A stretch of 64,000 nt of DNA from Candidatus Obscuribacterales bacterium (GCA_019747875.1 JAIEQI010000049.1:21485-85484), one strand, 5' to 3'; positions 1 to 9,189 are shown, counted from the stretch's first letter. The notes: a model not told the origin generated them from the letters alone. Numbers and translations are program-made.

Positions 1-4
1 GGTT

Positions 5-42
5 ATGAGAATCTCTTGCATTTATGCTCATGATTCGATAAT
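5..42 (+). promoter_or_regulatory. Putative arsR promoter and operator dyad
   Basis: A TTGCAT box at 16-21 and a GATAAT box at 37-42 resemble -35 and -10 elements, although the 15-bp spacing is short. Arms ATGAG (5-9) and CTCAT (27-31) form an inverted repeat across the -35 region, where an autoregulating ArsR repressor could bind. Transcription would start about 3 bases before the arsR ATG at 52, so the message may be nearly leaderless. This is inferred from spacing only. Confidence 0.35.
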
Positions 43-51
43 ATTGGAAAT

Positions 52-351
52 ATGAAAGCTAATGATGCGGTCAGGGCTCTAGGGGCACTGGCTCAAGAAT
101 CACGGTTGCAAGTATTTAGGCTACTTGTCCGCAAAGGCTCGGCAGGGATGGCGGCTGGCGATCTTAGCCATCACTTCGGCTTACCGGCGGCGACGATGTC
201 CTTCCATCTGAAGGAACTCAGCAACGCCGGACTGATCACCTCGCGGCGTGAAAGCCGCTCAATTATCTATTCAGCCAATTATGCGCACATGCAAACCTTG
301 ATCAGTTTCTTGCTTGAGAATTGCTGTGCTGACAATGGAGGTAAATGCTGA
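52..351 (+). CDS. arsR: ArsR-family arsenic-responsive repressor
   Basis: A 99-aa winged-helix repressor with the recognition helix in the stretch PAATMSFHLKELSNAGL, typical of ArsR/SmtB proteins. The C-terminus carries a vicinal pair C91-C92 plus C99. This resembles the As(III)-binding triad of Acidithiobacillus-type ArsR (family knowledge), not the CVC motif in the DNA-binding helix of the R773 type. It heads the operon arsR-arsI-aqpS-arsC, and its TGA overlaps the arsI ATG by one base. Binding of As(III) or methylated arsenite should release it from the upstream dyad. The start at 52 lacks an obvious ribosome binding site, consistent with a very short leader. Confidence 0.88.
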   Translation: MKANDAVRALGALAQESRLQVFRLLVRKGSAGMAAGDLSHHFGLPAATMSFHLKELSNAGLITSRRESRSIIYSANYAHMQTLISFLLENCCADNGGKC

Positions 352-815
352 TGAAGAGATTTCACGTACATGTTGCAGTGTCTGACTTGGAGCAATCGAT
401 ACAGTTCTATTCAACGTTCTTCAATGCCCAGCCGACGGTGAAGAAGGAAGACTATGCCAAATGGATGCTTGATGATCCTCGAATAAACTTTGCGATTTCC
501 ACACGCGGTAGAGAGCCGGGCCTCGACCATCTTGGAATTCAGGTTGAAGATGCTGAAGATCTGAAGGAAATTTCTTTGCGTCTAAAGGCGGCTCAGCAAC
601 CTGTTCTTGAGCAAGAGCAGACTACATGTTGTTATGCCAAAGCTGACAAAGCTTGGGTGCATGATCCGCAAGGAATTGCCTGGGAGTCGTTTTACACAAC
701 GGGAAGTGCCACCACTTACGGTGAGGACGCCGAGCTTCAAAATCAAAGTAAATCAGCCTGTTGCGCTCCGGATGTGGAAAGTGTATCGGTGCAAATCGGC
801 AAGAAATGCAGCTAA
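351..815 (+). CDS. arsI: ArsI/CadI-type vicinal-oxygen-chelate protein, probable C-As lyase
   Basis: A glyoxalase/dioxygenase-fold protein of 154 aa. The block TTCCYAKADKAWVHDPQG contains the vicinal cysteines and the D/H region that mark ArsI, the Fe(II) dioxygenase that cleaves the C-As bond of methylarsenite and aromatic arsenicals; CadI homologues look alike. The tail holds further cysteines (SACCAP and a final KKCS). I prefer the ATG at 351 over the in-frame ATG at 345 because GGAGG at 337-341 is 9 bases upstream of 351 but only 3 from 345. It follows arsR directly and overlaps aqpS. ArsI with an aquaporin and ArsC suggests handling of both organic and inorganic arsenic. Confidence 0.82.
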   Translation: MKRFHVHVAVSDLEQSIQFYSTFFNAQPTVKKEDYAKWMLDDPRINFAISTRGREPGLDHLGIQVEDAEDLKEISLRLKAAQQPVLEQEQTTCCYAKADKAWVHDPQGIAWESFYTTGSATTYGEDAELQNQSKSACCAPDVESVSVQIGKKCS

Positions 816-1468
816 AACACAAACTCATAGCAGAATTTCTAGGAACCGCCTTCCTTCTGGCGACAGTTGTCGGTTCAGGAATCATGGGTGAACGTCTAGC
901 CGCCGGCAATGTGGCTATTGCACTGTTGGCTAATACTCTTGCAACTGGCGCTATTCTTACGTGCTTGATTTTGACATTTAGCAAAATCTCCAGTCATTTC
1001 AACCCTGCGGTTACATCTGTTACTGCCGGGCTTGGACAACTGCGTTGGCAGGTTGTGCCAGCGTTTGTGATTGTGCAGATGATTGCTGCAGTCACTGGAG
1101 TTGTTGCTGCTAATCTTATGTTCGGTCTGCCACCACTTTATTTGTCGATACATGAGCGAACTGGTTATGCTCAATGGTTCAGTGAAGGCGTTGCTACTTT
1201 TGGATTGATTACAGTTATTCTCTTTGGAGATAAATACAGAGGGGAAGCAGTTCCATACATCGTCGGTGCTTACATTACCGCTGCCTATTGGTTCACATCA
1301 TCTACTTCGTTTGCTAATCCTGCCGTAACGATTGCTCGTTGTTTGTCAAACACCTTCGCAGGTATCAGGCCGCAGGACGTAGGTGGATTTGTGGCAGCTC
1401 AAACTATTGGTGCAGCCTTGGCCGCAATCTTGTTTTGGTGGTTTCACAAAGGAGAAGGGGTTGCATGA
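806..1468 (+). CDS. aqpS: MIP-family aquaglyceroporin (AqpS-like)
   Basis: A 220-aa integral membrane channel with both NPA boxes (HFNPAVT near residue 68 and FANPAVT near 172) and about six hydrophobic helices, as in MIP/aquaporins. In ars operons of rhizobia and others, AqpS replaces ArsB/Acr3: arsenite made by ArsC leaves down its gradient through the channel. The next gene here is arsC, which fits. The ATG at 806 (sequence MQLKHKLIAEF) overlaps the end of arsI by 10 bases; longer in-frame extensions lack a membrane-protein start. No arsenite pump is seen in this operon, so the channel is the likely exit route. Confidence 0.83.
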   Translation: MQLKHKLIAEFLGTAFLLATVVGSGIMGERLAAGNVAIALLANTLATGAILTCLILTFSKISSHFNPAVTSVTAGLGQLRWQVVPAFVIVQMIAAVTGVVAANLMFGLPPLYLSIHERTGYAQWFSEGVATFGLITVILFGDKYRGEAVPYIVGAYITAAYWFTSSTSFANPAVTIARCLSNTFAGIRPQDVGGFVAAQTIGAALAAILFWWFHKGEGVA

Positions 1469-1866
1469 AAGTGATTTTTGCATGCGTGCATAATGCCGGA
1501 CGTTCGCAGATGGCCGCTGCGTTTTTCAATTTGCTGGCTGATCAGAAAAAAGATCAAGCGTGGTCTGCCGGCACGGAGCCCGGCCAGAGCGTTCATCCGG
1601 AAGTAATAACTGCCATGAACGAAATTGGAATCGATTTGAGCAAGGCAAAACCGCAACTTCTAACTGATAAATTGGCGCGAAGAGCCGACCTGCTGATCAC
1701 AATGGGTTGTGGCGAAGCATGTCCATACGTTCCGGGGCTACTGCGCGACGATTGGCCGCTTTCTGATCCAAAAGGCAAATCGATTGAAGAGGTCCGCAAG
1801 GTTCGGGATCATATTCGCCAGAGGGTTGAAAGCTTGTTGGCAAGCAATCAACTCTTGAGAGGTTGA
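1465..1866 (+). CDS. arsC: Thioredoxin-linked arsenate reductase, LMW phosphatase fold
   Basis: A 133-aa protein with the phosphatase loop CVHNAGRS (C7 to R13), a redox pair in MGCGEACP (C82, C86) and the DWPLSDPKG block containing the catalytic Asp. These are hallmarks of ArsC enzymes that reduce arsenate to arsenite through an intramolecular disulfide relay recharged by thioredoxin. The ATG at 1465 overlaps the aqpS stop (ATGA) and follows GGAGAAGG. It is the last gene of the ars operon. A dif-like palindrome starts 20 bases after its stop and appears to end the arsenic module. Confidence 0.92.
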   Translation: MKVIFACVHNAGRSQMAAAFFNLLADQKKDQAWSAGTEPGQSVHPEVITAMNEIGIDLSKAKPQLLTDKLARRADLLITMGCGEACPYVPGLLRDDWPLSDPKGKSIEEVRKVRDHIRQRVESLLASNQLLRG

Positions 1867-1885
1867 TTTGGTTGGTTGTCATCGC

Positions 1886-1911
1886 CGTAGACAAAAGAGG
1901 TTTTGTCTACC
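1886..1911 (+). repeat. dif-like palindromic site, copy A
   Basis: Left arm CGTAGACAAAA, spacer GAGG, right arm TTTTGTCTACC; the inner 10-bp arms are a perfect inverted repeat. The left flank GGTTGTCAT is shared with copies at 11,927 and 18,006, so the homology is longer than a chance hairpin. It lies between the ars operon and the metal-efflux operon. A terminator role for the hairpin cannot be excluded, but the shared flanks argue for a dispersed recombination site. Orientation: forward. Confidence 0.65.
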
Positions 1912-2024
1912 TCTTAAGCTGCACTGCAAAGGGTAGCCTGGGTCTTGAAACCGTTATTCTCTGCTGCTTCTTCTTGTCAAACGCCCTATAATCAATATGT
2001 CTTACTAAAAATGGCTGCTTAGAG

Positions 2025-2408
2025 ATGTCTCGCCCGGTAATCGTAGTTTTGATGTTGCTGGTCCTTATATGGACAAGCACGTTGTTGCATGACGTTGCAG
2101 AAGCTTTCGATGATTACCATTCCGTAGCGGCGACATCCTGCTCGAATTCCCCGCACATCGCATCAAGTAGTCAAGCGACGCCGTCAGTAGGCCAAGCGGA
2201 AGCGCCTGAGCACTTCCATTTCGCCGGAGCCATTTCAAGACACAACAATAATTCGGTGCAATCGGAAAGTGCTCCGATGCCTGCTTACGTTTCTTGGGGA
2301 AACAACTGGGATTCAGTGGGCTGCGCCAGATATGGGCGTGCACCGCCGCATAGTTACAAGACCTTTCAAACCAGACTTTACTTAGTAAACAGGCAGCTGC
2401 TCATTTAA
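2025..2408 (+). CDS. Small exported protein before metal-efflux genes (CzcI-like by position)
   Basis: A 127-aa protein. Residues 4-20 form a hydrophobic signal or anchor, followed by a polar region containing EHFHFAG and several scattered histidines. I do not recognise the family. CzcI proteins, small secreted His-containing regulators or metal binders in czc operons, occupy the same place, so a periplasmic metal-sensing or buffering role is an inference from location and His content. It precedes the membrane-fusion protein gene by about 130 bases. The start is the first ATG after an AT-rich leader. Confidence 0.5.
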   Translation: MSRPVIVVLMLLVLIWTSTLLHDVAEAFDDYHSVAATSCSNSPHIASSSQATPSVGQAEAPEHFHFAGAISRHNNNSVQSESAPMPAYVSWGNNWDSVGCARYGRAPPHSYKTFQTRLYLVNRQLLI

Positions 2409-2540
2409 AGCGGATTGGCTTGGCTCATGCTCACGTAGTTTGATATGTGATCGAGCCCACCATGTCTTCTTTCGTTGCCGCCAGCACCCCGTTATGGTGC
2501 CGGTCTGCGCAGTTGTTTCGTCTACGTGAAAGCCATCATC

Positions 2541-3764
2541 ATGAAAAAACCTGTTGTATTGTCACTTACCCTGTTTACGTTCTCTTGTGTGGCGCTGACC
2601 AGCTGTTCACGGCAAGAAGCTCATGAAGACGTTTCAGCGCCAGCCGGTCCTGTGGACAGAATCACGCTGTCGCCCAAGGCAATTGAGCATTTTGGACTGA
2701 CTGTAGTTACCGTGGTTCAAAGGTCGGACATTCAGACGCTCAGCACAACAGGCGAAATCAAGGCAGATGAGAACAGAGTCTTTCACATCAATTCACTGTC
2801 CAATGGCCGTGTCGTTACCGACAACGTCATGCTTGGTGACATCATCCATCCAGGACAGACGCTTGCCGTCGTCCAAAACCTAGATGTGGCAAAGGTATAC
2901 GGAGACTACATTCATCAAGCCCATCAGAACAAGATGGATATCAACCTGTCCGAGACGCGTCTGGCGCTGGCAACAAAAAACTACAACCGCATAAAAGCTC
3001 TCTACCAGGAGAAGATCGCCGCAGAGAAGGACTTTCTTAAGGCAGAAGCCGACAAGGAATTGGAGCAAGAAACACTTCGAGGGCTCAAGGAGCACGCCAC
3101 GCATATTAAGGAAGAAGCAAGAGCCATGCTGGCTGCTTATGGTGTGAAGCTGGGCGATGGTCACTCCGACCACATCGAAAGCAATAGCCCAATCACTACA
3201 CCGCGCGGTGGCGTCATCATTAAAAAGACAGTGACGGTTGGCGATGTTGTCTCTAATTCTGAGCCGCTCTATGTGGTCGGTGATTTAAGTCATGTGTGGC
3301 TGGACATCGCCGTTTACGACAAACAATTGCAGAGCATCAAGGAAGGCGACGAGATTTCGTTTACCAGCGACAGCCTGCCTGGACGCATTCTTAAAAGCCA
3401 CATTAGCTATATCAAGCCATCCACTGAAGATGGTAGCGGCACCTTCGTAGCAAGAGCTGTCCTCGATAATCCGCATCTGGATTTGAAGCCGGGGATGCTA
3501 GGACAAGTGAAAATTCATCAACGGCACGCCGAACAGTTAGCTTTTATCCCCGGCGATGCGCTTCAAAAGTACGGGAAAGAGCAATTCGTCTTCTTGGCAG
3601 AACCGGGTGGCTCTTACAAGAAACAACCAGTTGAGCTGGCGAAGAAAGTGGAAGGCGGCTATCTGATAACTCATGGTCTCACGCCTGGGCAACGAATCGT
3701 CAGTAAAGGTAGCTTCACTCTCAAGGCTGAAATGCTCAAAGGCACGATGGCAGGTGAAGACTGA
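2541..3764 (+). CDS. CzcB/CusB-like periplasmic adaptor lipoprotein of an HME-RND pump
   Basis: A 407-aa membrane fusion protein. It has an N-terminal signal with lipobox LTSC (C22), a barrel-sandwich region split by an alpha-helical hairpin (about residues 130-200, DFLKAEADKELEQE), and C-terminal beta-barrel and MP domains (LKPGMLGQVKI, GLTPGQRIVSKG). It should link the inner-membrane CzcA homologue to an outer-membrane channel. The ATG at 2541 (MKKPVVLS) gives a proper lipoprotein signal, whereas the longer frame from 2475 does not. The stop overlaps the next gene's ATG by one base, indicating coupled translation. Confidence 0.85.
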   Translation: MKKPVVLSLTLFTFSCVALTSCSRQEAHEDVSAPAGPVDRITLSPKAIEHFGLTVVTVVQRSDIQTLSTTGEIKADENRVFHINSLSNGRVVTDNVMLGDIIHPGQTLAVVQNLDVAKVYGDYIHQAHQNKMDINLSETRLALATKNYNRIKALYQEKIAAEKDFLKAEADKELEQETLRGLKEHATHIKEEARAMLAAYGVKLGDGHSDHIESNSPITTPRGGVIIKKTVTVGDVVSNSEPLYVVGDLSHVWLDIAVYDKQLQSIKEGDEISFTSDSLPGRILKSHISYIKPSTEDGSGTFVARAVLDNPHLDLKPGMLGQVKIHQRHAEQLAFIPGDALQKYGKEQFVFLAEPGGSYKKQPVELAKKVEGGYLITHGLTPGQRIVSKGSFTLKAEMLKGTMAGED

Positions 3765-6700
3765 TGGAAAACTTCTTCGCTAATCTAGTCAAACATAAAT
3801 TGCCTATCTGTCTCTTCTTCTTTCTGGCAGTCGTTGGTGGCATTCAAGCACTAACATATTTGCCGATTGATGCCTTTCCTGACCTGGCGAACAACCAGGT
3901 GCAGATCCTGACAGACGCGCCCGGAATGGCGCCGCTCGAAGCCGAGCAACTTGTGACCATACCTATCGAATCAATTATGAACGGGTTGCATGGTGTCACT
4001 AGAGTGCGCTCGATGTCTAAGTTTGGACTATCGGTCGTGTCTGTCGTCTTTCACGACAACATTGATACATACTTTGCTAGGCAGTTAGTTTTCGAGCGTC
4101 TGCAGTCGGCGCGAGCGCGCTTACCAAAGGGGATCGAACCACAACTGGGTCCGGTTGCGACGGCAATGGGTGAAATTTATCATTACGTGGTAGAAGGCAA
4201 ATCTTATAGCTCAACCGATCTTAAAACACTGCAAGACTGGGACGTTAAGTATCAGCTGAGATCTGTGCCAGGTGTTGCCGAGGTCAATACTTTCGGTGGC
4301 AATACTCAGGAGTATGTCGTCAGCATCTTTCCCGTCAAGCTCCAGCAATATGGATTGACTTTGCAGGACGTGTTTGATGCGCTGGAAAAGAACAACAACA
4401 ATTTTGGAGCGGGAGTGATTAATCATGATGCCGAGCAGTACACAGTGCGGGGCGTCGGGAGAGTGCGCAATATCGCTGATATCGAAAACATTGTCGTAAA
4501 GTCCCGCAATGGCGTGCCGATTTACGTGCGCAGCATTGCCAATGTAGGTGTCGGCACTGCCTTGAGGCAGGGTGCTGCAACCAAGGACGGCATGGGAGAA
4601 GTAGTAACTGGCATAGTAATGATGCTTAAAGGTGAAAACAGTCGCGACGTAATTGAACGTGTTAAAGAGCGTATCGAGCAGATCAAGAAGACGTTGCCGG
4701 AAGGTGTGACTCTCAGACCATTCTACGATCAGTCAGTTCTTGTGGACCAAACTATCCACACTGTTGCAACGAACCTAGTTGAAGGCGGCGCGCTCGTCAT
4801 TCTTGTGCTATTGGTAATGCTAGGGAATTTGCGTGCTGCGCTGATTGTTGCCGTAGCGATTCCCATTTCAATGATGTTCTCATTCATGGGCATGAAAGAG
4901 ATGGGCATCACGGCTAACATAATGAGTCTGGGCGCAGTCGATTTCGGAATGATCGTCGACGGCTCTATAGTCATGGTTGAAAACAGTCTCCGTCGATTGG
5001 CTCACAATGACGATGAACAGATAAGTAACTTCCAGATCATTCAGGACTCGATTCGCGAGATGGCCCGACCGATTCTTTTTGGTGTCCTAATCATCACCGT
5101 CGTTTATATGCCTGTACTCGCACTTGAAGGCATGGAATACAAAATGTTTTCGCCGATGGTTTTCACCGTTTGCTTTGCCCTTCTGGGATCATTGTTGGTA
5201 GCTATGACGCTCACTCCGGTTCTGTGCTCGTTGTTGCTACGAGGCAAGGTTAGGGAATGGGAGAGTTTCATCATCAAAGCAACGAAAGCGCCCTATCTTG
5301 CCAGCCTCGAATGGTGTCTGAAACACCGCCTTATCACGGTGATTGTTGCGCTGGTATTGCTTTCGGCTACGGTCATTTCATTGCCATTCCTGGGAGTCGA
5401 ATTTGTGCCAAGACTGGAGGAGGGAAACATAATTATCGAGACGCGGAATCTGCCCAGCATCTCTCTGCCAGAAGCTGTGAAGGTCTCCACCAATATTGAG
5501 CGCGCCATCAAGAATGTTCCTGAAATTACGACCGTTGTGTGTCGTACAGGCAGACCGGATCTTGCGACCGATCCAATGGGTGTATATCAAACTGACGTGT
5601 ACGTTATGCTGAAACCCCGCGAGCGTTGGCGTTCGGGGATGACGAAAGAGAAGCTCGTAGACGAGTTGAGACAACTTCTTGCTGAGCAGGTGCCCGGCGC
5701 GAACTTCAATTTTACCCAGCTCATAGCAATGCGCGTAGACGAGCTCGTCTCAGGAGTGCGATCGGATGTGGCTGTGAAAATCTTTGGCGACGACCTGGAC
5801 GTGCTTACCGAAAAGGCGGCTGAGGTGGAAAAGGTCCTGCGGACAGTCAAGGGACAGACAGATCTGCAAGTGGAAAAGCTCACAGGAAGCGGACAACTGC
5901 TAATCACGCCGGATAGAGAACGAATGGCTCGATACGGCGTCAATATTTCTGACATTCAGGACGTTGTGCAAACAGCGGTCATGGGCGTGGCTGTCTCGGA
6001 AGTGTTAGAGGGGCGCAGGCGCTTCGAATTGAGAGTCAAATTTCCTGAAGGAAGCAACATTGATCCTCAAGCGGTGCAAAACCTGTTGGTGCAGAACTCT
6101 GCTGGTAAGCGGTTGCCGCTGGCGCAAGTGGCCACTGTTGAACTCAACGAAGGGGTAGATGTAATAAATCGAGAATTTGCCCAGCGGCGCATTGTGGTTC
6201 AGTGCAATGTACGTAACCGAGATATAGGCACGTTTGTGAAAGAGGCGCAAGACAAGCTGGCTTCTTTCAAATTGCCACCGGGTTATTACATACAATGGAG
6301 TGGTCAGTTCGAGAACCAACAGCGAGCAATGAAGAAACTCACGTTCGTCGTGCCGCTTTCCATATTGATCATATTCTTCCTGCTTACAGCCACCTTTGCC
6401 TCAATAAAAGATGCTCTTCTAGTTTTGCTGAATGTTCCTTTCGCTTTAATAGGAGGCGTGGTTGCGCTGTGGATACGCGGAATGTATCTGAGCGTTCCCG
6501 CTTCAATCGGCTTCATCGCGCTGTTTGGTGTAGCAGTCTTGAACGGGCTTGTTCTAATCTCATATATCAACAAACTTATTGGAGACGGTGTGGTACCAAA
6601 GGCAGCGATTCGTCAGGCGTGTGAGGTGCGACTCAGGCCGGTTCTGATGACGGCTATGGTTGCTGCTCTCGGGTTTTTACCGATGTCACTCTCCACCGGT

Positions 6701-6850
6701 TCTGGTGCAGAAGTTCAAAAGCCATTAGCAACAGTAGTCATCGGCGGCATTGTCACATCTACAATTCTTACGCTCCTGGTTCTGCCGGTGCTTTATAGTT
6801 GGCTAGCCAAGGTTCCGAAGCTCGCAAGCAAGATGGAGCAGCAAGTATGA
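3764..6850 (+). CDS. czcA: CzcA-like heavy-metal RND efflux permease
   Basis: A 1028-aa RND transporter of the HME class: two large periplasmic loops, about 12 TM helices, and the TM4 motif GAVDFGMIVDGSIVMVEN with the paired Asp and Glu typical of Zn/Co/Cd/Ni pumps (CzcA type). The monovalent CusA class differs here. The N-terminal PIDAFPDLANNQVQI and PGMAPLEAEQLVT blocks are HME signatures. It drives proton-coupled export of divalent metals with the upstream adaptor. No CzcC gene lies next to it; the nearest outer-membrane factor is inside the distant transposon at 50.3 kb. The 3' end overlaps the EamA gene by ATGA. Confidence 0.92.
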   Translation: MENFFANLVKHKLPICLFFFLAVVGGIQALTYLPIDAFPDLANNQVQILTDAPGMAPLEAEQLVTIPIESIMNGLHGVTRVRSMSKFGLSVVSVVFHDNIDTYFARQLVFERLQSARARLPKGIEPQLGPVATAMGEIYHYVVEGKSYSSTDLKTLQDWDVKYQLRSVPGVAEVNTFGGNTQEYVVSIFPVKLQQYGLTLQDVFDALEKNNNNFGAGVINHDAEQYTVRGVGRVRNIADIENIVVKSRNGVPIYVRSIANVGVGTALRQGAATKDGMGEVVTGIVMMLKGENSRDVIERVKERIEQIKKTLPEGVTLRPFYDQSVLVDQTIHTVATNLVEGGALVILVLLVMLGNLRAALIVAVAIPISMMFSFMGMKEMGITANIMSLGAVDFGMIVDGSIVMVENSLRRLAHNDDEQISNFQIIQDSIREMARPILFGVLIITVVYMPVLALEGMEYKMFSPMVFTVCFALLGSLLVAMTLTPVLCSLLLRGKVREWESFIIKATKAPYLASLEWCLKHRLITVIVALVLLSATVISLPFLGVEFVPRLEEGNIIIETRNLPSISLPEAVKVSTNIERAIKNVPEITTVVCRTGRPDLATDPMGVYQTDVYVMLKPRERWRSGMTKEKLVDELRQLLAEQVPGANFNFTQLIAMRVDELVSGVRSDVAVKIFGDDLDVLTEKAAEVEKVLRTVKGQTDLQVEKLTGSGQLLITPDRERMARYGVNISDIQDVVQTAVMGVAVSEVLEGRRRFELRVKFPEGSNIDPQAVQNLLVQNSAGKRLPLAQVATVELNEGVDVINREFAQRRIVVQCNVRNRDIGTFVKEAQDKLASFKLPPGYYIQWSGQFENQQRAMKKLTFVVPLSILIIFFLLTATFASIKDALLVLLNVPFALIGGVVALWIRGMYLSVPASIGFIALFGVAVLNGLVLISYINKLIGDGVVPKAAIRQACEVRLRPVLMTAMVAALGFLPMSLSTGSGAEVQKPLATVVIGGIVTSTILTLLVLPVLYSWLAKVPKLASKMEQQV

Positions 6851-7914
6851 ATCCAAGCAAACGACTCGTAATCCCGCCGGCATATTACGCTTTGGCATCG
6901 GCGCTTTTGTTTGGCGCCAGTACGCCGGCGGCTAAATTGTTAATCGGTCAAGTTCATCCGCAATTGCTGGCAGGCCTTCTTTATTTCGGTTCCGGTTTAG
7001 GACTGCTTTTGGTAGGCACTATCTTCAAAGCCTTCCAAGTTGGCGGACGAGAGCCAAATCTGAGGCGATCGGATCTGCCTTGGCTTGCCGGAGCAATTGT
7101 TTTCGGCGGAGTAGCCGGACCACTTTTATTGATGACCGGTTTAACTAGTACACCAGGAGGAGCGGCATCACTTCTACTCAATATGGAGGCCGTTTTGACT
7201 GCATTGCTGGCTTGGTTTGCATTCAAGGAAAATTATGATAGGCGCATTATTCTTGGCATGATTTCAATCGTTGTAGGCAGCATTGTGCTGACATGGCAGC
7301 CTGGGGCGATGCATTCAGTGTCGTTTGGATCACTGGCAATCATCGGGGCTTGCTTTTGTTGGGCGCTGGACAACAATCTCACTAGAAATATTTCTGACGC
7401 CGACCCAATTCAGATTGCAGCGATTAAAGGACTAGTGGCGGGATTGGTAAACGTCGGCATTGCCGTAGTCGGCGGAAGCCACTTGCCTACAGGTCTAGTT
7501 GTTCTTGCCGCATCACTGGTCGGTTTTCTGGGTTATGGCGTCAGTCTTGTACTGTTCATTAAGGCACTGCGATATCTGGGCACGGCTCGTACCGGTGCCT
7601 ATTTTTCAACAGCTCCATTTGCCGGAGCTGTGCTGTCACTGTTGTTTTTGCATGAGCCGTTGACTGTTGATTTGCTGGCGGCAACTAGTTTCATGGCTTT
7701 TGGTGTGTGGCTCCATTTGACTGAACTTCACGAGCATGAGCATAGCCATACGGAAGAAGAGCATGAACATCTGCATACGCACGATGAGCATCACCAGCAT
7801 GAACATGATCCGGAAATCGCGTCTGGTGAGCCTCATAGCCATCGGCACAAACACGTTGCAATTACACATTCCCATCCGCACTATCCTGATACGCAACATC
7901 GACACGCGCATTGA
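6847..7914 (+). CDS. EamA/DMT-family exporter with His-rich cytoplasmic tail
   Basis: A 355-aa drug/metabolite transporter with two EamA repeats, about ten TM helices, followed by a 60-residue tail with 22 histidines in HEHEH, HTH and HSHPH runs. Such His-rich segments are seen in zinc and nickel transport proteins and bind metal ions (general knowledge). Its position in the same overlapping operon as czcBA supports a role in metal homeostasis, which is inference because most EamA proteins move organic solutes. The ATG at 6847 overlaps the czcA stop; the downstream gene starts at or near its stop. Confidence 0.78.
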   Translation: MNPSKRLVIPPAYYALASALLFGASTPAAKLLIGQVHPQLLAGLLYFGSGLGLLLVGTIFKAFQVGGREPNLRRSDLPWLAGAIVFGGVAGPLLLMTGLTSTPGGAASLLLNMEAVLTALLAWFAFKENYDRRIILGMISIVVGSIVLTWQPGAMHSVSFGSLAIIGACFCWALDNNLTRNISDADPIQIAAIKGLVAGLVNVGIAVVGGSHLPTGLVVLAASLVGFLGYGVSLVLFIKALRYLGTARTGAYFSTAPFAGAVLSLLFLHEPLTVDLLAATSFMAFGVWLHLTELHEHEHSHTEEEHEHLHTHDEHHQHEHDPEIASGEPHSHRHKHVAITHSHPHYPDTQHRHAH

Positions 7915-8996
7915 AAAAATTATTTTGGAAATCGTTAATGCCTGAACACAAGTTATTTACCATACAGTCCTTCACTCACTTTATTCATCGGTTCTTCTTG
8001 CCGTTGCTGCTTGCCAGCTATGCGCTTGCAGCTTGCGCACCACAGCTTGGTCTATCTTTGAGGCAAATCTCGTTTGGTACCATTACTTTACCGGCACTGG
8101 GACAGACAAACGTTTCTCCATCGTTGGTAATGCTCTCGTTTCTGTTGTTTAACGCCGGCCTGGGAATACAAACTAAGGAACTATGGGGCTTGCGGCAAAA
8201 GCCTCAATTATTGCTCGTTGGCTTTTTGGCAAACATGATCGTTCCAATCCTGCTGATTATCACCTTGCGCGGAGTGATGGGGCTATGGCACAACTCGGAT
8301 GAGCTGCATAATCTTCTGGTTGGTTTGGCTCTGATAATAGCCATGCCGATTGCCGGATCTTCGGCCGCTTGGGCTCAAAACGCTAATGGAAACCTGGGGC
8401 TAAGTCTGGGGTTGGTGCTGCTTTCGACCATTCTGAGTCCTCTGACGACACCCCTGGTTCTGCATTTGTTTGGCTTTATGACCAAAGGAGATTTTGCCGA
8501 AGATCTCCATGAAATGGCACAGCAGGGTACGAATGCGTTCCTGTGTTTGACAGTCGTTCTTCCATCATTACTGGGAATGTCTGTTCACTATGTTATTGGA
8601 GAAAAAAGAACGAGCTGTATCAAACCATGCCTGAAGCTGGTTAACTTTATCGTACTCTTGCTGCTTAACTATTCAAACGCTGCCACAAGTTTGCCGCAAG
8701 CCTTTTCCCGACCGGACTGGGATTTCTTGGGTTTCATTTTGGGGACTACGATAGCAGTTTGCACAGTAGCGTTTTTCGCCGGATGGCTAGTCTCTTGGTT
8801 TTTCAAGACAGATAAATCAGACAAAGCCGCGCTAATGTTTAGCCTTGGAATGAATAACAATGGAACTGGTCTGGTTCTTGCGGCAACGGCGTTGGCAGAT
8901 CATCCGGCAGTAATGTTGCCGATGATTTTCTACACTTTCGTCCAACAGGTGATAGCGGCAGTAGTCGATTGGCGAATATTCAAAACAGAAGACTAG
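7911..8996 (+). CDS. Bile acid:sodium symporter (BASS/SBF) superfamily transporter
   Basis: A 361-aa polytopic protein with about nine or ten TM helices. The blocks FLLFNAGLGIQTKEL, AMPIAGSSAAWAQNANGN and MFSLGMNNNGTGLVLA match the SBF fold, with paired discontinuous helices holding the conserved polar residues. Acr3 arsenite exporters share the fold, but I do not see their conserved Cys motif, so I do not call it Acr3. The start is either TTG at 7911, which overlaps the EamA stop, or ATG at 7938 (MPEHKLF); the ribosome binding site does not decide. It is the last gene of the metal-efflux operon. Substrate unknown. Confidence 0.72.
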   Translation: MKKLFWKSLMPEHKLFTIQSFTHFIHRFFLPLLLASYALAACAPQLGLSLRQISFGTITLPALGQTNVSPSLVMLSFLLFNAGLGIQTKELWGLRQKPQLLLVGFLANMIVPILLIITLRGVMGLWHNSDELHNLLVGLALIIAMPIAGSSAAWAQNANGNLGLSLGLVLLSTILSPLTTPLVLHLFGFMTKGDFAEDLHEMAQQGTNAFLCLTVVLPSLLGMSVHYVIGEKRTSCIKPCLKLVNFIVLLLLNYSNAATSLPQAFSRPDWDFLGFILGTTIAVCTVAFFAGWLVSWFFKTDKSDKAALMFSLGMNNNGTGLVLAATALADHPAVMLPMIFYTFVQQVIAAVVDWRIFKTED

Positions 8997-9189
8997 CCCA
9001 TTTAGGGGTCTGACTAGCAATGAGAACCAAAACATACGCTAATTCACTTGGTGGCCGCTAAGCCTGTGTAAACCCCAGTTTGGCGCTTGTCGCCTTCTAT
9101 TCTGGTATACATGAGCGTTCTGCCCCTTTTACAACAACTTAGGACCCTGTAGAATCCACAAGTCCGTACTCTGATGAAGATTCTTCGCC

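Noticed and set aside
7911..8996. Acr3 arsenite permease
   Set aside because: Shares the SBF fold, but I do not find the Acr3 Cys motif, and it is in the metal operon, not the ars operon.
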